From NCBI GenBank assembly GCA_002179805.1, contig NAVB01000443.1, positions 42,192-106,191 of the forward strand: 64,000 nt of DNA. Direction: 5' to 3'. How positions within the stretch are numbered: position 1 is the first letter of the stretch; each line of letters begins with the position of its first letter. Shown here piece by piece: positions 58,437-64,000 of the stretch. A model generated the notes under the pieces. That model had not been told where the DNA came from and ran no database searches. It was given only the letters and a program-made list of their open reading frames with translations. This stretch comes from Acanthamoeba lenticulata (lineage: Eukaryota; Discosea; Longamoebia; Acanthamoebidae). The translations under genes and the position numbers were made by a program.

Positions 58437-61400
58437 TCACTGCGGTGGCTTGTGGGGCGGGAAAATGGTGGAGGGCGACGTGGAGCGCAAGGGACGAGGG
58501 GGCGGCGTGCCGGCGCCGCTCGAGGCAGAGCCGACGGACTGCTGCAGCGCTGCCAGTCGTGCGCCCACGGAGCCCACGGCAGGGCTGGAGGAGGCGACGC
58601 CGCCCGGCGGGGCCGGCGGCGGCCGGCGCTGGGCCAGCTTGGGGCACGCCGTGGGGGACGACGGGTAGATCGGCGACGATGGGTTGACGGGCGAGGAGGG
58701 CGCCGACTGGGCCGAGCCGGACGCCGCGCCGCCGAGCGAGCGCACGGCGCTCGGCCCCGGCTCGGGCGAGGAGGGCGGCATCGAGATGGAGCGCGCCGGC
58801 AGGGTGCCGCGGTAGAGGTGGGACCCCTGGCCGGGCGACAGCACGGCCGGTGGGGCCGACGACAACAACGAGGCCGCGTTCGGGGACGACGTGGTCGACC
58901 CAGAGGCGGGCGAGTGGGACAGCCGAGCGATGCGCGACGGGAAGGCAGGCGCCTGCGACTTGAGCGTCGCGTCGGTCAGCGAGCTGGCCAGCTGCTGCTG
59001 GTGCATGCTCTTGAGGTTGGGCACCGAGGCCGACGTGATCGACGGCGAGTTGAGCTGGCTCTGCTTCTGTTCCGTGCTCGTGTAGCGCACGGTCCTATAA
59101 TCCCTCCCCGCGTCCTTGGCCGCCGGCGGCGAAGCCGTCGTCGTTGTCGTCGAGGCCGTTATCGGGAGCTCCGGCATTGTGAAGGCTGTCGCGAGCCGTC
59201 AGTCAGAGAAAGCGAAAGCGAAAGAGCAAGAGGAGGAGGGGGGACTGGGCGGACCGGTGGGCAGGCCGGCGGCGGTGATGGCGGTGCTCGGGTTGGTGCG
59301 GAGGGTGGCCTTGCCGACGACTGGCTTCTCGCGCGGCTCGCGCGCGAGCGAGAGGGTGAACAGGTCGGCCTCGCTCAGGACCGGCAGCTCGACGAGGAAT
59401 GTGTGGAGCGGCTCCCGCTTCTCGAACGTGTAGCCCGTCTGCGCGTTCCTCCCCCGCCCCCCACAAAAGTCAACGTGACGCTCTCATATTGCGTCTTCCG
59501 ACCGCCGTCCGCCGGACATGGGCCACTCGTGTGGTGGCGCACCAGTTGGTACTGCTGGACGCTCTCGATGATGTTGTAGACCATGCGCCGCTTGTTGACG
59601 TTGATCACGCCCTCGAGCGTGTCCGTGTTGCCGTCCTCGATGAAGGTCAGGTCGCTCAGGTACACGCCACTGTCGATGTCGACATCGTCAGTCGCCAAAA
59701 ACAAAAACAAAATAAAAATAAAAACAAAAATAAAAACAAAAACAAAAACAAAAGAAACGGAGAAGGAAGAAGAGGAGCGCGTGCATGAAGGGGATGGTCG
59801 GGGGCGCGGCCGAGTGGAGGGCGTCGCGGTATTTCTTGAAGGAGGCCTCCGGGTTCATGAGGTCCTCGAGCTGGTGCATCACCTTGTTGGCCTTGTCCTC
59901 CTTGACCGTCTTCAGGCGGCTGATGGCCGAGAGGTTGAGGCCCGAGATGATGGCCATCAGGCTGTGGTAGTTGTGGAACTGCTTCAATTGCTGCAGCACA
60001 CACGCCAAACACTTGGCCCTTAGGGGCAGAGGCCCACAACTTCTTCACCATCGTCATCACCGTCAGCGACAAGAGGGCGACAGGTACCGCGGCGACCACG
60101 GCAAACTTGGAGAACATCTTGCGGCGCATCTTGGTGGTGGGCTGGAGCAGGATCATGCCCGCCACCCACAGCGACACCGAGTTGGCCCGATCTGTGTGTA
60201 CAAAGATGAGATGATGAAGGTGATGGTGGCGCATGGGAAGAGGCGGCGCGTACTGATAAAGTTGATGACGTTGTGGGCGCGGTACTTGAGGGGCTCCTTG
60301 TTCCACGCCCCGCTCAGCAGTTCCTGCGGCTGTTGATGTAGATGAGAGAGGTCAGAAGTAAAGAGAGCCGAATGAGCACGACGACGACAAGAAGGAGGAC
60401 GACAAGGAGGACGACACACGAAGAGCACAGTGGGGGGGGGGAGAAAGGCGCGGGTCCGTACGCGGATGCTCTTGAAGATGCCAAAGTCGATGAGCGTCAT
60501 CTGCTCGGCCACCTCGACTGATTTGAGCTCGAGGAACATCTTGGAAAACGACAGCACCGTCGGGACCTACAGGTAGGTGTACCAAGCACCAATCGGGCGA
60601 GTTTCAAAATATGTGAGCATTCCATCGCGAGCCCGCACGAATTCCACATCCTTTGAGGCGGAAGAGGGCCGGACCTGAAGCTCGCGCACGATGTCGAGCT
60701 TGCGGCTTTGTCGGCTCTGTGCGGGTGTGCGTATGGGTAGAAAGACAGACACCGTCGTGAGAACCACACCACAGAGAGGTACAGCGAGGAGGAGGGGGGG
60801 GGGAGGTGCCTTGATCTCGCATGAGCGTCGAAGCGCCTCCGCCGTGAATTGGATCGACTGCCCCGAGATGACGACGACGATGACGACGAAGATAAAGAGG
60901 CGTCAGCCAAAAACTGTGACAATCGTTTGGGGGGGGAGGAGAAAGAGGGAATACCTTGTTGGGGTGTTGGGACAGCTGGTCGATGAACAGAGAGAGCTCG
61001 GCGATGAGGTCCTTGTCAAAGTCAAACAGCTGGCGCTCGAGCCAGTGCTTCAGCACCACACACACTCGGAACTGGATCCGCTCCACGCGCTCCCTGAGGA
61101 TGCCAACCAAGCGTTGTTATGAGGAGAATGTTTGTTGGGGCGTGCTTCAAATTCTTGGGGGCCACGAACGTGGGCAGGCCGGCCGATGGCGGGACCGCGT
61201 AGCGCTCGCGCAGCTTCTTGAGCAGGCGCTGCGGCGTCGTGAACGACCGGTAGGTCGTCAGCACCATCGGGATGAACCGCGGGTCTGTCGTGCGCGTCAC
61301 GTCAGCACACAGCCTGGCCGTGGTCGACCATGACGTGGCACGATGGATCACAGCTCATGGGGGCGATGGCGTACCGTGCTCCTCGTCCGAGGTGAGCAGC

Positions 61401-64000
61401 TCGACGAGCTTGTTGAGCGACGCGGCGCGCACGACGCGAGACAGCGACACGCCCGCGGCGCCCTTGACGTCATTCTGCTTGTTCTCGGTGGCCGCTTTCT
61501 CAAAGACGAGGCCGCCCTCCATCGAGTCTTCCCACAGGTTGACGTCCTCCTCGTCGGGGCACGGCTGCGCGGCCTTGCTCAGCTCCGGAGAGGCCGTGGC
61601 GCTGGCTCGTCGGGCGATCTTGTCCTTGCTCTCCTGCATCGCACTCCGCCGCACTCGGCCAAAGTGGCCGCCCTCCTGCGCGACACGCCACCGGGTGAGC
61701 TGTCGTGCGGGGCGAGCTGAGGAGACGAGGGCGGCGCACCTGCGCGTCGGCCCACTTGGAGCGGAGGGACAGGAGGGCGGCCGTCTCGACCAGGTCCTGC
61801 AGGCGCTGGATGATGCCGCACAGCGTGATGACGGCGGCCGGCAGGAAGAGCACCGTAGCTGAGTAACAGCGAAAGAACAAATGGAATAATTTGAGACGAC
61901 CCAACAGAGAAGGCGCACACAAGCGAGCAGACCGAGTCCGGACCTTGTTCGGGCGTGGAGGCCACCTTGATGACCTTGAGGGCCGAGAGCATCTGCTGGA
62001 CGATCGTCAGCACCCGGGCGGACTCGTCTGCGATCTGGTCCCACAGCAGCTCCTCGACCTGGAGAGCCTGCGTGCCGCCGGCCTCGCGCGCCGCCGAGAT
62101 GGCGCTCTCGTTGATTTGGCCGCGCGTGCTGTGTGTGTCATACCCCAAGTGAGCGACCATGAGGAATGCCAAGAATCTGCCTCAGGAGATGCCATTGCAT
62201 ACCTGACATGCTTGTCGAGGGCGGTGATGGCCGTGCCCAAAATCTTGCCCATGGCGTCGGGCGTGAGGGTCGTGCCCGGGTAGTCCAGGTCCTCCGCGCG
62301 GATGAGCGTCTGTGCTCACCACCATCACCACCAGCCGAACGACGTGAGCGAGCGACATCGGGCAAGAATGAAGGGAAGGGAAAAGGGCGAGCGGGCGCAC
62401 CCCGATGGTCATCACGGTGGCCGACTTGACCCAGGAGAACACGTCCGTTTTGGCCTGCGCGAAGGAGGTCGCCTTGTCCGCCGAAGCGCTGAGCGCGTAG
62501 TTCTGCGCCGCGGGGATGAAGACCTTCACAGATTTCTGCAGCGGAAGAATGGTCGACAACATCATCGTTGTCAGATTCAGGCTGGCTACCTTGCCCCTCA
62601 TGATCATGAGGGGCGAGGCAAATACGTGCCTGGATCTCGGTGATGACTTTGTCCATACGGTCGCTGAATCGAGCGACGGGCTGGCTTCGTGCCCGCGGCA
62701 CCGCGTCTGCTTGATAAAGAAACAACCATTAAATTAATAATTAAAACAATTTTTAAATGATAATTACAAATAAACAACTGACAAGATACAAAGTACCGTC
62801 TTCGACGTCATCACGGGCCGTGTTGAGCTCGGAGGTGCTGCCGTCGACGGAGTAGTCGAGCACCTCTTCGTTCTTGAGCTTCTGGTAGATGGCGTCGACC
62901 GAGTGCTTGGCGGCCTCGTTCAGCTTCTTGCGCGCCGTCTTCCAGCGGGACACTTTGGCCTGGCGCATCGTGGACGAAGAGGACGACGCATCGACGCTCG
63001 CCGTCGCGTTCTCCTTGCTCCCGCGCAGCGCAAAGAAGGACGCCTTGCTCTGTGTCTTCACTTGGGAGTCGGCCGCGTCGGCTCGCTTGGCGGCGTCCAG
63101 GTTGAGATCGGCGTAGAAGTCGTCCCCGGGCGGCGGGGGCGCGGGCGGCGGGCTGAAATCGAGCTCCTTGCCGGTCTTCACAAAATCGAGCAGGAGCTCC
63201 TGCAGCGACAGCTGATGCTCCAGCAGCTGCAGCCTGGACCAGTGCCATAGGGCCCATTCCCTCGTGTCAGTCGACCAGCGCTTGAAGAGCTGCGTGCGGT
63301 GGTGTGGTCAACGTACTTCCCGGCCTCGACGGACAGGTGCGTGGCCGATGCGACGCACTCCTTTGTGGCTTCTTCGAAGACGAACTTGTCGCCCATATCG
63401 ACGGCCACCTCGACCGTGTCGAGCGACGACGTCAACGTGGTGGCGCTCTGCGCCACGTTTGCCTGTAACAAGTCGTTTGTCAGCGACAACTGATGACACG
63501 AGGAGGCCAAAGTGGATCGGTCCGAGAAAGAACGAAAGCGACGCCGTACCTCGGTCTCCTTTCGCTTTTCCTCGGCCGCGCGGATTGCTTTGTACAGTTG
63601 GACAGCCAGGGAGACGAGGCCGGTCATGCTCTTCTGCATGGACTCGGAGACCTGCTTGGCCGTCTCGCGGTATTCGGCCTCGGCGATCTCGTGCGCCAGG
63701 AGGGCCTTGGTGTTGCGGATGACCACCAGAATGGCCTTTTGCGTCTGTATCGGAAAAGACAACGAGCCCACGACGACGAAGAGCCACACAACAAGCACGT
63801 GATCAATGACGGTATGGTTCGAGCAAAAGCACGCGAACAAATGTTCGTTTCCTTTACCTCCTGCGTGCGGTCCTCGAGGTTGCTCAAGCGCTGCGCGAGG
63901 CCCTTGCGCCACATGTTGGAGTCCACGAAGGGCTTCACGACGACGACCACAAGCTTGTAGGTCTCCATGGCTCCGCCTCGCATGTCCTGCCGCACTTGCT
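58437..64000 (-). CDS. RasGEF with helical N-terminal region (5' end may be missing)
   Basis: Guanine nucleotide exchange factor for Ras/Rap GTPases. The frame is open at the right edge; METYKLVVVVVKPFVD (ATG at 63968) is a possible start. About 700 residues of helical, Ala/Lys/Glu-rich sequence (EAEYRETAKQVSESMQKSMT; AKHSVDAIYQKLKNEEVLDY; VFIPAAQNYALSASADKATS) resemble vinculin/talin-like bundles but are unassigned. RasGEF_N follows (LNKLVELLTSDEE, FIPMVLTTYRSFTTPQRLL, CVVLKHWLERQLFDF), then the CDC25 domain: LSFSKMFLELKSVEVAEQMT, LIDFGIFKSI, NKEPLKYRAHNVINFI, LKQFHNYHSLMAIISGLNL, VYLSDLTFIEDGNTD, FEKREPLHTFLVELPVLSEA. The last exon (59177-58437) is a 245-residue Ser/Pro-rich tail. Many introns, some A/T-rich. 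Confidence 0.88.
59697..59757. repeat. (AAAAAC)n simple repeat in RasGEF intron
   Basis: AAAAAC/AAAAAT units in an intron of the minus-strand RasGEF gene. On the coding strand it is a long T-rich tract about 30 bases upstream of the acceptor (CGACAG) before the VYLSDLTFIE exon, so it can act as the polypyrimidine tract. Confidence 0.75.

Noticed and set aside
58395..59579. A 394-codon plus-strand open frame, Arg/Gly-rich
   Set aside because: Shadow of the Ser/Pro-rich last exon of the RasGEF.

Overview
The window is nuclear DNA of a GC-rich, intron-rich unicellular eukaryote, most likely Acanthamoeba or a close amoebozoan. Almost every gene is split by short introns of roughly 50-160 nt with GT...AG ends. 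Exons are GC-rich, while introns and intergenic gaps carry A/T- and pyrimidine-rich tracts. The mix of a polo kinase, hybrid histidine kinases, a tyrosine kinase, a voltage-sensing phosphatase and a microbial rhodopsin in one stretch fits that lineage. The species call is inference from gene content; I could not search a database. No mobile element, CRISPR array or tRNA/rRNA gene was recognised.

Layout, left to right. Polo-like kinase (5'-truncated, +); 6-phosphofructo-2-kinase/bisphosphatase with a damaged phosphatase half (-); DDRGK1/UFBP1 of the UFM1 pathway (+); a 1.3-kb noncoding gap; a membrane hybrid histidine kinase (+); PP2A leucine carboxyl methyltransferase LCMT1 (-); an armadillo-like protein (+); a small four-helix membrane protein of bacterial type (+); a HINT3-like HIT hydrolase (+); a voltage-sensing PTEN-type phosphatase (+). 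Next is a 7.5-kb secreted protein with about ten fibronectin type III domains and Ser/Thr/Pro-rich stalks (-); an ERMARD-like DUF4209 protein (-); a METTL21-type methyltransferase (-); a PLAC8 protein (+); a RING protein (+); a RanBP2-type zinc finger protein (-); nucleostemin/GNL3 (+); a small membrane or secreted protein (+). The right third holds an RCC1-SAM-tyrosine kinase (-); a DNA ligase with FHA, PBZ and BRCT modules (+); a four-CBS AMPK-gamma-like protein (-); a microbial rhodopsin-histidine kinase-response regulator (+); a six-EF-hand protein (+); a ubiquitin-like/RING protein (+); and a RasGEF running off the right edge (-).

There is no operon logic. Neighbours are packed head-to-head or tail-to-tail, and some are only tens of bases apart (65 bp between the stop codons of the phosphatase and the FN3 gene). 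The shared theme is sensing and signalling: light (rhodopsin kinase), membrane voltage (VSP), Ca2+ (EF-hand protein), phosphorelay (two hybrid kinases), Ser/Thr and Tyr phosphorylation, Ras, ubiquitin and UFM1.

The strongest items for follow-up are the rhodopsin-histidine kinase, whose proton-acceptor position on helix C reads Gln; the voltage-sensing phosphatase; the FHA-PBZ-BRCT-ATP ligase, which resembles an APLF repair adaptor fused to a ligase; the RCC1-SAM-tyrosine kinase; and the phosphatase-dead PFKFB. For five of the six genes whose exons I fully chained (VSP, rhodopsin kinase, GNL3, DDRGK1, 8551 kinase) the sum came out an exact multiple of three, as it did for the HIT, PLAC8 and small membrane protein genes; the other models are less exact at exon edges.
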